Shown here: positions 12,184 through 24,659 of the stretch, one piece after another
Layout of the letters: each line of letters opens with the position of its first letter
Numbering within the stretch: position 1 is the first letter of the stretch
Source of the DNA: Actinomucor elegans
Taxonomy: Eukaryota > Mucoromycota > Mucoromycetes > Mucorales > Mucoraceae
Length of the DNA: 64,000 nt
Assembly (NCBI GenBank): GCA_026027325.1
Contig: JAMSLZ010000008.1
Location: forward strand, 62,001 to 126,000
Reading direction: 5' to 3'
Notes under the pieces: model-generated
Seen by the model: the letters and a program-made list of their open reading frames with translations, nothing else
Told to the model about the DNA's origin: nothing
Databases searched by the model: none
Translations under genes and position numbers: made by a program

Positions 12184-14057
12184 ATGTCATTGCTCTGTTT
12201 CATTTTGATCATTTGTTTGCTACACAATTTGGCAGTATTCGCTGATGACCTAAATGCAGGGCCAGCGCGACCAGAACTAGCTGACTCGAGTAATTATATA
12301 GTCGTCTTTAAGCCAAATATGAATTCTATCAAGATTAGAAATCAAATTCAACGAATGCAGATGCACCAAGTTTCCATTAATGATACCAATACATTGTATA
12401 ATACCAGCACTAATAAATCATTCATACCATCATCAAATAATACCAATACCATTCGATACAATAGTATAGGCAAGTTTAAATGGTATTCAGCCCAGTTTCA
12501 TGCAGAAGCAATAGAGCAATTACTACAAAAAAAACATGCTGCAAACGCAACCGCTGGATTAGATGATAACGACGATGATGCAGTACATTATTGGGTTAAA
12601 GACGCAAAATTTTCTCTGCAGGAGTTTATACAAACTAACCCTCCTAGTTGGGTAAAGCTCGTTTTACATTTATTAACACAGACCATCTTACAAGTTCAAC
12701 AATGAATTTAGGGCCTAGATAGAATCGATCAACGTGAAGGCACAGATGGCCGCTATTCATTTCCGTCAGATCAGGTAAATTCACTATAACAGGACAATTT
12801 TGCAATATTGGTAACTAAATGATGAACGCTTAGGGTAAAGGTGTCACTATCTACCTGATGGATTCAGGTATTCGTCAAGATCACATAGATATTGCAGGCC
12901 GAGTCAAGATTGGTAAAACCGTTGTGGGAGACCCAAATGACCCATCCGATTTCAATGGACATGGTACCTTCGTAGCAGGCGTCTGTTGTGGAACAACATA
13001 CGGAGTAGCAAAAAAAGCGGAGATCGTCTCTGTTAAAACGCTAGACAAGGAAGGAAATGGGCACCTTTCGGATGTCTTAGTAGGACTACAATACATCGTT
13101 GAGCAGCACAAAGCTCAACCAAATGCTAAAAGCATTGTCAAGTAAAGTCCATACGTGAAACTCAATTATTATACTTTATTGACACGTTACTAGTTTGTCT
13201 CTCGGTTCTTATTATAGCCAAGCAACGAACGATGCAATTCAACAAGCAATAGACCTCGGTATTCATTTTGTTATTGCTGGTAAATAACTTTTATCTATAA
13301 CTTGATGCAATTTTTAACCATAATTTTTTCATGTGCCAAAGCTGGTAACTATGGCGAAGATGCTTGCTTATACTCTCCAGGATCAACACCTGGTGCTGTT
13401 ACTGTTGGTGCCATTGATCAAGATGATACTGTTGCATACTATTCAAACTTTGGCAAATGTGTAGATATGTAAGCCATTATTAAACCAAAGGCTCATGTCA
13501 ATCTGTAGATTAAATAAGTCTAAATCATAATTAGATTTGCGCCAGGTACAAACATCAAGTCAATCTGGCCAACGTCAAAAGAAGCTACCCATACTCTGAC
13601 AGGCACATCAATGGCTGCACCACGTAAAGCTTTCTTCTGAAGTTAAAACATTAGCCTTAGACTGATGAATATATAATTTATAATAGATGTTGCGGGTGCA
13701 ATGGCTATCTTTCTCTCTCAAAATGACTATACCCCTCCTCAGCTCGTAAATTATATGAAAAAGGTGTCCACTTTGATCACAGAAGACTTCACAATAAACA
13801 ACACTGGACCATTCTACAGTGAAAACAAGACTGTTGTCGATAATGCGATAAATACAGGCTATCAAGTGAGAGGTCGTATGGATCAAAAGACGCGAGTGAA
13901 CATTTTATTCAGCTACCCAAACGACACTCAATCCATTTGGATTTACGGGCAGTCTCAAAGCCAAGCAAGCCCCTCCATGATTCATTCAATAGAACTGTCA
14001 TCTATTTCGGTTATTTTACCTGCATTCATTTTCATTATCGCTTTTATTAACCTTTAA
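12184..14057 (+). CDS. Secreted subtilisin-like serine protease (S8)
   Basis: Seven exons (12184-12651, 12712-12774, 12834-13141, 13194-13279, 13342-13468, 13535-13623, 13687-14057) give 503 residues. The chosen ATG opens a clear signal peptide (MSLLCFILIICLLHNLAVFA); upstream ATGs in the frame would bury it. An inhibitor-I9-like propeptide follows, with IVVFKPN and an Asn/Thr-rich insert. The catalytic domain shows the Asp (YLMDSGI, near 187), His (NGHGTFVAG, near 220), oxyanion Asn (AAGNYGED) and Ser (GTSMAAPHVAG, near 375) motifs of the proteinase K-like branch. The C-terminus ends in a hydrophobic stretch (VILPAFIFIIAFINL) after a Ser-rich spacer, which suggests a GPI or membrane anchor rather than full release; that is inference. 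Substrates are unknown. Confidence 0.93.
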
Positions 14058-15235
14058 ATGATTATTTACAGCTTTAATGATAAAAATAAAGATGAAACTT
14101 GGCCAGCTACACCTCCACAACACACCTCTCACCCTTACTATCTTTTGCTCTAATTAAAATAATCTCAGCTTAACTGCACAGTTATCCTTCCATACTTCTA
14201 AAGGGCTTTAAATAAAAATGGTGCAGACGAGCCTCTTTTCAAGTTGCATATATGCATCATCAATAAATGACGCTTCGTTAAGACATATGTCATATGACAC
14301 GAGGCATTCAGTTTCAGAGTAGGACGGCATTATTCTAATGGCACAACTTACCAGTATTGTACGGTTAGAATGAGTCACTTTACTGCTAGAGATAGATAGA
14401 TAATTACCATAAAACATTAAAAAAAAGAATGAGTATCTACTGTTTCATTAGTATCAGTGAGTGATATAACTCATGGATACTATCTGTAAAAAAAACGGTA
14501 GTATAATAAGCAGCTTGCGTTATTCATGCGCAGGAACAGGTCTTTCTCGGTAAAGCGTAAACATGTAACCATGAAAATAAATCAAATAGTGAATATCCAG
14601 GCAGACGTGTTTAATTATTCCAAATTTTGTGGGTACCATAATATGATGCTATAAAAGGGATTAAATCGGAATGCAAGTATAGTATCTAACAAAGAGGCTA
14701 CAATCGGCTGAAGTATAGCAACTATTATGTTTATTTGACCAATAATTTTTGCTCTTAACCAGGCATATTTGGAACAAAAGGTCTGATACTTTACAACGGG
14801 CTATGCTCAATATAGACTAGTGCCTATAGGTTATAAACAAGATTACATGGATTTTGCAGATATGTAATTTCCACCAATATGCCGGTAAGTATCGTTGTTG
14901 CTTAAACTTTATGTATTTAATATCATTTGCAGTATTTTTCTTGGCGCTTATACAATTACATGTTTAGAATTCAAAAATAATGGGCCTACATAATTACAAA
15001 AACTGGTTCACAAACAGGAGTTTGCTAAACTGCTATTTGGATTCGAGTTTGCTATTTAGTATATACAAGTAGCAGCAATTGGATCATATACTCCATGACG
15101 TATTGTATTACATACATTTTATCAGCACTTTTTATTTTAGAGTTTAAGCTAAAAAAAAATGAAGTCTGTTCTGTTTCATTGGGAGTGTATATGATTAATA
15201 AAGGTAGAAAAAAGGTGATGTACGTAATAAAATGA
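14058..15235. other. Intergenic (convergent 3' ends), no supported gene
   Basis: About 1.2 kb between the ends of the protease and the small secreted protein. AT-rich, without long open frames or RNA-like folds that I can recognise. A 69-residue minus frame at 14208-14417 has no family character. Confidence 0.55.
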
Positions 15236-15554
15236 TTAAACTAAGAGAGATGTAGCAACAAAAGCGCATCCAAGGACAATGACTTGCATAAGAACAGTAC
15301 CAGTCAAACCAGAATTCAAAGAGAAGCCGGCACTACTTCCTGTGTTGGAAGGAGCAGCTGGTGAAGTGTTGGTAGCACTAGCAGCAACAGAAGAAGCTTT
15401 GCCTTGAAGAGATTGAATAGGATTGGCTAGGAACAAGAATTACATTAGAGCGCGCTCAATTGAACAAGTTCATAGGCATACCTGTGGTTTGAGCATTTAC
15501 GGCAGCAATGATGCAAACAACAGCGAGAAGGGTGAGGAAGGTCTTGGAGTTCAT
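15236..15554 (-). CDS. Small secreted, probably GPI-anchored protein
   Basis: Two exons (15482-15554, 15236-15426) separated by a 55-nt GT-AG intron give 87 residues. An N-terminal signal peptide (MNSKTFLTLLAVVCIIAAVNA) is followed by a short Ser/Ala/Thr/Asn-rich segment with no cysteine, and then a C-terminal hydrophobic stretch (LMQVIVLGCAFVATSLLV). This is the usual shape of a minimal GPI-anchored surface peptide, with a likely omega site among the Ser/Gly/Asn residues just before the tail. I recognise no family. It could be a wall or surface component of the hypha. Its neighbour, the protease, also ends in a hydrophobic tail. Confidence 0.75.
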
Positions 15555-17044
15555 TGCTATAAATTTGTAAAAGAGTAATAAAGAAAAAGAAAGATATGTG
15601 GTATATGTTCCCTTTTTATATTTCGATAAACAAGACGCATCAATATGATATCATTGCCTTATTATTACGTACATAGGAAGAACAATTCGGGGTTTGGTCA
15701 ACGTCAATGAAGGAATAATGAGCGAATAAAAGATTATGAAGTAGTTACTGAAAATAAACGAGAGGGATTGGTAGGTTTACTTTCCAACATGAACATTGTA
15801 AACTCTCTTGATCGTCATAGAGCCAAATTTCAACTTCTCTAATGAGAATAAACTGCAAAAGCCAGTTAGCATAATTGAATCATTGGATGACTGTATATAT
15901 CATTGTGTAGAAATAGAGACAATAATCCAAGGTTAACCATTAGACAAATATAAACCAAATATATGCATTATGTCGTAATCGAATAAAGATTCCAATGGGA
16001 ACAATTGTTCAGTTTGAGCATGGAATATATATATTACCTGATTGATATTTGATTGCGATTAATAATCTGCAGATTATTAGATCTAGTTCTATGAAATGCT
16101 TATTATTTAATTCAAGCCATCAATGCATAATTTACTCATCCCATTCAGTTAAATAACAGTTTCAGTAGATGAGTTCACGTTTGATCAGGCCGCTGAGGAG
16201 ATCCATGATTAGGCATTACTATGCAAATGAAATATATTTAATTTACTGTTGACTATTAGCAATGTGATATATCTAGTGCACCGGAATTAAAAAAAATAAA
16301 ATAAAAAAAAGCTTTTATGTATTTAGTATTTTGTTGTAAACATGTGTTACTTTTCTAATGCGACATTTGACCGAGATCTGTAGAGATTTTGAGATAGGAA
16401 AAATAGACGATTTCAGAAAAAACATCAACTATTGACTACCTACCTCTTGAAGCAATAAATATATTTAGAGAGTGAAAAAAAGTAAGTTAATCACATTTGC
16501 GAGTTTTCATTTGAACTTATTTCGTATTTTTACTGTCTAGGCCACAGGAGGTTGAATCTATTATCTTCAGAAGCTTCATGGACGCAAGGAAATTAGAAAT
16601 AATAATTGCATCATTTAATGTTGTGCAATTAGATTATACACCAATATTGTTATAATATCGGCAGGCAATAAAAAAAACAACTATAACTGGTTGTAATGGT
16701 AGGTTGCAATGACACTCAATAATAAAGAAATCTATGAATCTCGGTACCATTTAGCAATCGATGTTCAAATTGAACTGATACCATCATATTGAAATTTTAA
16801 TTTGGCTCCAATTATTTTGCTGCATTAATTTGCGTGCACATTTATAACCTCCATTGACGCACTGTATTTATTGGTGTGTATGAAAAAAAAAGAAAAAAAA
16901 AAAATAGAATAATAGTAGTAGAGTAGTAGAGTAGTAGTGTAATAGGAATGATAAAAAGGGAATATAATAAGCAGATATATGTATAAATAACAGTAATAAT
17001 GATACAGCTTGTATGTGTGTTTTCTTAGTATTTATAAACAGTAT
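15555..17044. other. Intergenic, one repeat fragment
   Basis: About 1.5 kb between the small secreted gene (start side) and the end of the formin gene. It holds repeat copy 5 (16355) and a short TAGTAGAG tandem tract near 16914-16940. No coding or RNA gene seen. Confidence 0.6.
16355..16387 (-). repeat. Dispersed repeat, copy 5 (truncated)
   Basis: On the minus strand: AGATCTCGG, then TCAAATGTCGCATTAG. It keeps the most conserved left core but loses the right half. Confidence 0.55.
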
Positions 17045-20000
17045 TTATCTAGTACTCATTCGTCTAGTTCTAACTCGTAATGAATGATCGAAAATAGGTC
17101 GTTTACTAGTCTTTCTAACTCTGACGGGTTTTGCAGCTGCTGCTGTAGTAGTGGCTGTAGGCGTAGTGGAGTTGGTTGATGTTTGAGATTGGGATGATAA
17201 GCTCGCTTTAGGGATGATAATGGCTGATAAGGGTCTGCGACGCCGTCTACTACCAAGCATTGTTGATTGTGTCTCTTCAGGTATCACACTTGAAGGATCT
17301 AATAACGAGGTAGAAGGTGTGGTCGCTGTCATGGGACTATCGACCGCCTCTTTGTCAAAATACAATGGTTTGAAAGATGGCATAATAGCGACAGAAGCAC
17401 TCATCCGTCTCCTACCACCATGCTTATGATCTATAGTATGCATGGCATGTGGACTGTGACCAAAATCGAATATTGTAGGGCTACCGGTATCGGCCAACAA
17501 ACTAGTGCTGTTCTCTCCTTGAATAGTACGCAACATCTTGTTTGCTCGTAGATAAATAGGATCGACATTAGGCTGTTGAGTAGAAAATGATTGCTGCAAG
17601 TTTGTGCTGACACTGGTTGAGCGCTGTCGTGCTCTAGATCTATCGGTACGTCTTCTAACTTTGACGTCCAGTGTATCCTTCTTGAGCTTATCCAACAGGC
17701 TGTGAAGAATAGCTTTATCATCTTCCCCATCCACGCCTTTTCCTTTGAGTGAACCTGCATTACTATTGGCGCGTTTTCTTCTTTCTTGTTCTCGTTTCTT
17801 TTGTTTTTCAAGACGGTCTTGTTTCATCTTCACTTCTTTTGAATCAGCAGAGCATTTCTCCCAGCTGTTTGTAAATTCTTTGAATATTCCAAAGAATTCG
17901 TCGGGTTGCATCTTTTTAGGATCTTCGCCATAGAAACGAACTACTTGATCGTAGCTTTCGTCCATCTTGCTGGAAAGCATGCAAACGCGCTTGAACTCTG
18001 TTGATGCTTCCTTATAGAACTGGTGCATAGTCGCTGAAAACTTGTCTAATTCAATGATACCTTCTTTTTGCTTTTCTTCTTCCTCGTTTTCGTTGATAGG
18101 ATAATGATCTCGCAATTCAATCTCGAGTTTGTTAAGATCCGCCTCGATATTTTGATACTCAAAAGCCATTTCCGCCCGAGAAACTATTAGTTTGAGTTAG
18201 TTACTTTCAGTAAACAAAAGGTTGAGGCTTACCTTTTGAAGCTAAACCACATTCATCAAGCTCCTCTAGAAACGCCAGAACTGAAGGAAAGTTTTTTTCT
18301 ACAGCGTCCACAAGGAAATGCAACAAGGTTGTTGATTTGGACGTTCCTTTTGTGTCAATAAGCTATGCTTTCAATGTTAGTTTAACGCATATATTACAGA
18401 AGCAAGACGAACCTTATTGATGCTAGCGATTTTGATACCAAAAGCACCACCACGATATGTGTTTCCATTTAAAAAGTTACCAAGCAAAAGTACCAACTAT
18501 GATTATCAAGAAGTTAGCCTTTGAATATCCTATTGTGATTAATTACTTACATGTAACAGCTCCTTAAAGTGCTTGGCATCTTTCAATGCTACTGAGGCGT
18601 TGTATACAGAGGTCATTTGCTAGTAGAATGTCAATTTGCTAGTCAGTATAACGAACAAGAAGTATTTACCTTGTGAAGTACAGTATATCTCTCCCAGAAG
18701 GTAGATTTGAAGAGCATAGACTCCAGTCTTTCTTTTAGTCGCTTTATCTCCATCATTTGCAAACAGAATTTCTCGGGCACACCTAGCTTTTCGATGTCTT
18801 CTGAAGGCGCAGATTGATATTCTGAAAGTTTTTTTACTTCTTCTTTAGATGGCAAGTATTTTAACATGTTCAATATAATCTGCTCATCCATGAAATAAGG
18901 ATCTAGCTGCAAAAAGTAATAGCGAACTTCTTCAAATGGAATTTTCTTGATGATGCTTTTGATGAAAATATCTATCAGAAAGGTCAAAATATGCATTATA
19001 CTGTTTATCAACTGAATATTTACTCATATTATAAGACTTCTTTGTATCCAAGATTTGAGTCTCTTGTTTCAATTGTTTGGTCTTCATCTCGACTGCTGGT
19101 TTTTGAGCAAATGTTAACTCGACATCAGCAAAGACTCCTGCTTTAGCTAATTGATATTCCATGATAGAATCTGTAGATTCAAGTTGTTTGTGAAGTGATA
19201 GCTCGATATCTCGTTCAAACTCGTTCCAAATGGTTTGTTGAATATTTGCAAAGTTCATCTTTTCCCATTCGACAAATTTGAGCTTTTGTTTGGCCTGGAA
19301 TGCGCTAGGTTTACGCCCAGTAGCTCCAAGAAATACTGGTGGAAGTGGAGGTGACGATGCAGGGGTATTAGAAGCTGTACTATTCGGGGGAGGGGGAGGT
19401 AAGTTAGCAGAATCGGAAAGATTGACAGATATCGCGGGTGGCGGTGGCGGTGGCGGTGGAGGGGGTGGAGCTCCCGTCGCAGATACTGAGGGCGCTGGTG
19501 GTGGTGGTGGTGGTGGTGGTGGTGGAGGGGGAGGAGGAGGAGGAGGCGGTGGTGGTGGAGGAGGTGATGCTGTTACTGGTGAAGGAAATATGTATGTCTC
19601 CATTGGTTTATACATAGGTGAGGCAGCTAATTCACCATCAATGAGCACTGTATAAGACGGTGAAGTAGAAGGCATCTCTGTTGGCCCTATATTATCTGAT
19701 GGTGGTATGATTTCCTCTTCTAATATTGTAGCATCTTCAACAAATGATCTTCGAGATTTTTGGCTTCCAACTGTACTGGACGTCAATGAATGAGTAACAT
19801 CTTTATCTGAGGGCGTTTTCGAGCTGTGTACACTACAACTGGATTTAGTAGTAGCTGTGGAGCTCTTGCGACTACTGACTAGACTAGGAGATTTCGTAGC
19901 TGACCTTCTAGGCGTTGGACTTCCTTGTGAGCTTGTTGTGGAATCAACTGAATTACCACGGGATTTAGTAGTTTTTGTTATTGGATCATTGCTTGTTCTT

Positions 20001-22540
20001 CGCACTAAGCTACCAATCTTAGATCTTAAAGAATTTCGGATTGTTTCCGAAAGCCCATGCTGCTGATGTGGAGAGGATAAGGGAGCAGTTTTTTGGATAG
20101 GCTCTACAACAGCTGGGGCTGATCTGGGAGGCGGTGTAACGGAGGCACGTTCTACATTAGGAGCAGTCCATGAATTGCGCAAAGGATTTGCACTAGCAGG
20201 TTTCGTAGCAATGGTCGCATTTCTTCGAGCAGAGGCATGACGTTGCTGCTGCTGCTGCTGCTGTGGTGGTGGCGGTTGTTTTTGTTGTGGCTGTTGTGGC
20301 TGCTGCTGTACGGGTTGAAGAGCGTTTTGCTGCTGCGTTTGTTGGTTTCGAAAGCTGCGTCGCTTCGGAGAAGGATTACCATATTCCGTAAGATTACGAA
20401 CCGAGTCATGTAGCTTACGCATCTTTGTTTCGGTATCTAATAATTCTGATTTATAACGTTCTTCTGTACTCTTGAAGAAGATCTTTAGCATAGCATTGGT
20501 TTGCTTTGATAGACTAAGATCTTTTTCGAGATACTCAATTTTTGCTTCTAACGAGCCGATAATATCTTCAGAGCCATCTATAAAAAATGGTTTATGAGCA
20601 CGCGTTCCCGCAACAAAAGCGATATAACTCACCTAAATTCATTTTCTTTTTTGGTATAGTATCTTCGTCCTCCATTCCGCTACTGTTAGAAAACTTGGGA
20701 ATCAAGCTTTGTACAGTGAATTCCGAGACATTAGAGAAATCATCAGGGTAGTAGTTGCTCTGATCCATAGCTACTTGCTGAACTAGCATTTCAATTAGTC
20801 GATATTGATAGTTGCTAAATACAAATTAGTTTAGATCCTATATTGACGAAAATCAATATACCTCTTCTCGGGATTGTCTTGGATCTTGAGCAGATAACAA
20901 AGAATATTGTGTAAACTTTGATAAGCTGGTGTATCTTGGATAGCGGTCATGAGCCGTTGCAGCACGCTGTATGGGTCTAAGTTGTAATATGCTTCCATTT
21001 CTTCCTGATAGGTATCTGCTTCAATCTCATCTCGAAACTTCTGAATAGCAAGGTTGATATGTTCATGGTTTAAAGATTCCATTTTGCTAAACACATTATT
21101 AATACCGGCTTGTTCAAGCTCGCAGCTCAGCATGATTCGTTCTTTTCTGTCCTCTACAATATCTGGCCGTACAAGTGTATTGATGAATAGTACACTGATA
21201 AACTATAGGGTAATGTTTTAGTAAATGTTCTTTCAGTCTTTTATAGTTGAAGGGATAGATATAATACATTTCGTTCTATATTTTACCATGTACTGCGTAA
21301 TTTGAGAATCACCCGCTCCAACCATGCCTGTCATCTTCAAATCGTTACTTGCGCCAACAGCTGAACCCATTTTTCCTCTTCCATCCAATGTCTTTTCTAA
21401 CGCGTGCATCCAAGCATCAAACCGACCAAAATTAGGGCCGTATCGCTTCAATAGCTCCATACCATGCAGAACCATGCCACGTCCATTAGGCAAAAAACAA
21501 AAAGCAGTGAGTGATTCACAGGCTTGCGTTCTCGCAGGTATATAAGGTGACAAAAGGGCTATACAGAGGTTGTCTATGATACGTGAATGTTTGAATGCTT
21601 CTTGAAGGCCAGACTACGCATATAATTGTGAGTTGGGTTATTAAACATAGCACAATATCTTACCTTCTTGTTCATTAATGTATTTAGGCATTTTAATATT
21701 TCCAATTCTATCTTGTAATCTGTTTGTGTTCTAATATAAAGAAGTTTCAGTTTTGTGTAATGGAATCAAAAACAAACCAAGTACCTATTCTGCTTCTTGT
21801 GAATCGCTCCAAGTTCTTTAGCTATGATTTGCATACCACCATCTTGAATAAAACGCTCTAACCAACTACGTAAAGGTGTTAGCGATATTTTTAAGTGGTC
21901 TGTAAAGACGTACCCGTCTGAAGTTCTGATATAGTATGAAACTTCCAAGATCAATTCGTAGGTAATACCCTTCTTTTGTTTAGCAAGGATTTTTACAAAG
22001 TTTGGTGGGGTAGCCTTTCTCGATTTCGATGAAGTCGTAGTTGCAGTTGTATTTGATAAGGATGGCGTAGTAGTGCTAGTGATACTGGGCGTTAAAGGTG
22101 AATGTTCATCCGATAAACTAGCAAACACTTCTGCAATCAAATCTATCTGTTTCTAATAAACAAAAATTAACGCGGTACAATATAAATATACACTATACTT
22201 ACTGTACTATCTGTACTATCTGTACACGTATCCCCTTTGTTCGTATCCTCTGTACTTGAAGGGAGAAACCCTGTATCTATCCATAACTTGTCTGGTTCCG
22301 AGCCAAAAGATAGCTCTATCAACAAGTTAATACAGTATCAACAGGGTAAACTATAATATTACCAGAATCATTCTGAAGAGGCTTATAGTTTGGAAATGTG
22401 TCTAACTTCTTTTCTTTATTGATGCTTGGAGCAGGTATACTGGTAACTGATGATATGGATGTTCTTCTCGTATGAGGTCTTCTGCTATTGGTCCGTCTAC
22501 TATTACGCTTATTGCCTATATTCGACATGATATAATCCAT
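17045..22540 (-). CDS. Diaphanous-related formin (Bni1/SepA type)
   Basis: Thirteen exons (22363-22540, 22203-22315, 21785-22152, 21664-21730, 21287-21613, 20862-21202, 20633-20814, 19024-20577, 18670-18971, 18551-18619, 18413-18496, 18233-18362, 17045-18183) join to 1617 residues; a second ATG at 22528 may be the real start. A Rho-GTPase-binding/FH3 region covers about residues 97-480 (SWLERFIQDGG, LMNKKSGLQEA). A coiled coil lies near 530-600, then a polyQ/Ser-rich stretch, then an FH1 with uninterrupted proline runs at about 862-925. FH2 follows at about 957-1373 (KFVEWEKMNF, LDTKKSYNMN, LVLLLGNFLNGNTYRGGAFG). A basic DAD-like tail (GSRRRRRPL, near 1553) suggests autoinhibition relieved by Rho. 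The protein nucleates and elongates unbranched actin for cables and cytokinetic rings. Domain order and length are normal for fungi. Confidence 0.96.
19385..19570 (-). repeat. Low-complexity proline-codon tract (FH1)
   Basis: Within the formin gene, runs of CCN codons (GGN on the plus strand) form the FH1 proline blocks, broken only by short Ala/Ser/Val linkers. These blocks bind profilin-actin. The tract is likely to vary in length between strains and to be prone to assembly error. Confidence 0.8.
20235..20335 (-). repeat. CAG/CAA (polyglutamine) tract in formin
   Basis: Interrupted runs of Gln codons mixed with Pro, lying between the coiled coil and FH1 of the formin. Low complexity; repeat number probably variable. 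Confidence 0.75.
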
Positions 22541-24659
22541 TTTTTTTTAAAATAAAAAAAATAGCTCACACGTTCAGGCGTGGCATATATGAAAAAGAGA
22601 GCAAAAGGAAAGAAAGAAAAAGAGAGAAAAAGAAGTCCTCTTTTCTGTAATAAAATAGGAGAGAACAATAAACAGGGAAAGAAATGACTGTTACACATTT
22701 TCTCCCTCGCCTCGCGATCAGCTTGCACTTTTGTACTGTTAAACTATTTTTCAGATTACTGAGCGTGTTTCTATTGGATATCTACAAGTGTTTAAAAGAA
22801 TGTCACAAAGAATGATATGACATCGATATGCAAAGCCAGTGAGGTTCACGTTTTCTTTATATATAAACCACGTTTTTCTTATTGTTTGTGTAAGGTAAGG
22901 GCGAAACATGTCAAAAAGATCGCAGGCCCCTAGTATTCTTTTGAACCAACAGGTACCTGGGTTTGTAAAACCTTACATGACTGGTTCTGTTGTATAAAAT
23001 CTGTTCTGCATTTAGGTTCATGTAGATACTGCTCAAATGAAGATGAAATACCTTTCAAATTCAATAAATAACTGAGTTAAAGTCTTGGTTTCCGGGAAAA
23101 AGATAAAACCAAATGCGCTCTTTCCAATGAATAACTTTTCTTGTTCATTCATCAAGTTAAAAACGATGTTACTCAACTCCGATGGTATGGCGTTTTTTTT
23201 TTAGTGAGCTCAAAAAACTCTGAATCATATGGAGAGATTTCATTGGTAACTGGGGGTTTACTATGAAGATGTATACAACATTACTCCTCAGCGTGAACCT
23301 TTAAATCACAAAATAGTTTGTAGTTCAACTAAAAAACAACCTCAGATTTTGGTTTGTGAGAGAGATATAATGTATTCTTTTTTAAAACCCTGTTTAATGT
23401 GCTTATAAATACAACCACTAATGCACTACAAAACTACGTTGAAATAGCTTTGGATTTCTCTAATATGACACTTTTCCTTTTATCTTTTCATATCATGTAT
23501 ATCATATAAAAGATAATTCAATTTTCTACGAAGCATATTAATAATGAAAAGCTTAAATATCGCTTTATAAGCTTTGATACCGTCATTTGAATTTTTTGAT
23601 ATAAACCTTCGGATTCTTGATTTCAGGCATTCGTAAAGATTAAACCTCAGACAATTGACTGGGAAACTGATCAACAATAGATCTCTCAACCGATCTGGGC
23701 TAAATGTCGTATCTGGTTAGTATTTCATGTTCAAAATGAGATGCTGCATCTGGTAAGCTACAGGATTTATATGATTGTGTTTTTTAACTTGTGTACATTA
23801 CTAATTTATAATCATGATTAACCAAAAAAAAAAAAAAGTACATTTCGTCTCATTAAAAACCTTTATTTAGGGAATAGGTTTTGTTACCAGTGTTACTAAA
23901 TCTACAGCCGACTGTACTTTAATAGGGACGATAAGGTTTTGTACATATACCTAAAGTTTATTTTTTTTAACTCGACAGTCCTATACAACGGTAGATATCA
24001 TACTTGTTTAATAGCTCAAAAGAAGCACAAGATTATCTTAGATCTATATCCTATATTTTCCCCCATACCCTATTCAGCTAGAGCTTCGAAAAAAAAAACT
24101 CAAGCCCTAGTTTCTGGATTATCAAAAAAGCCACGTTTTAAATGACCGAAACAAGAGTCATGGTTGTGCTACAAAACTGATAGAATGTGTCATATCTTTG
24201 GCAAGATCAGGTTTCTTATGCTACTCAATTATAAAAAATGAATTGGTTTCTCGTCTGTGTTAAAATAGAGGCAAGTTCTTTGTGGTATAGTATATCACTC
24301 TAAGAGATTCGATCTTGAATTCATAAGGGTTATCTCCGCTTGTATTGAATATTATAACAAATGACTCACAGAAGTAATCGTCACTGTTTTTAGTGGAACA
24401 AAGAAAAGAGTGGGGAACCATTCATGTATAAAAGACTTCAGCGCATTAAAAATATTTTTCTTTTTCTCTTCTTGTTTTAAAACTAAAGCATCTACTGTCT
24501 ATCTATACTCCAAAAAAGAAGAAAGTCGATACTTTTTATACTCTATATAAACACCTTTTCCCAGCGTAATATTTATATGAATATTGCTTTTAATCTGATA
24601 ACTTCTGGTCTTTTGGCATTTGATAAAACATACATCGATAATATCTTAATCAAGTAATT
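22541..24659. other. Divergent intergenic region with repeat copy 6
   Basis: About 2.1 kb between the formin start (minus) and the CPSase start (plus), so it carries two promoters. It has a purine-rich stretch just upstream of the formin (22575-22680) and repeat copy 6 at 23681. Short frames at 23480-23689 and 23939-24145 have no family character. Confidence 0.6.
23681..23753 (+). repeat. Dispersed repeat, copy 6 (reference copy)
   Basis: Best full-length example. It starts ATCTCTCAACCGATCTGGG, then TAAATGTCGTATCTGGTTAG, a short spacer, TGTTCAAAATGAG and ATGCTGCATCTGG. Conserved points over all copies: a GATCTCTC-like start, a second GATCT about ten bases later, TCAAATGTCGCATCTG, then about 16-20 bases on TATTCAAAATGA, ending CTGCATCTG. 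No open frame. All ten copies found are intergenic. Confidence 0.7.

Noticed and set aside
19278..19655. Plus-strand frame of 125 residues rich in glycine
   Set aside because: It is the antisense of the formin FH1 proline tract; the Gly runs simply mirror CCN codons.
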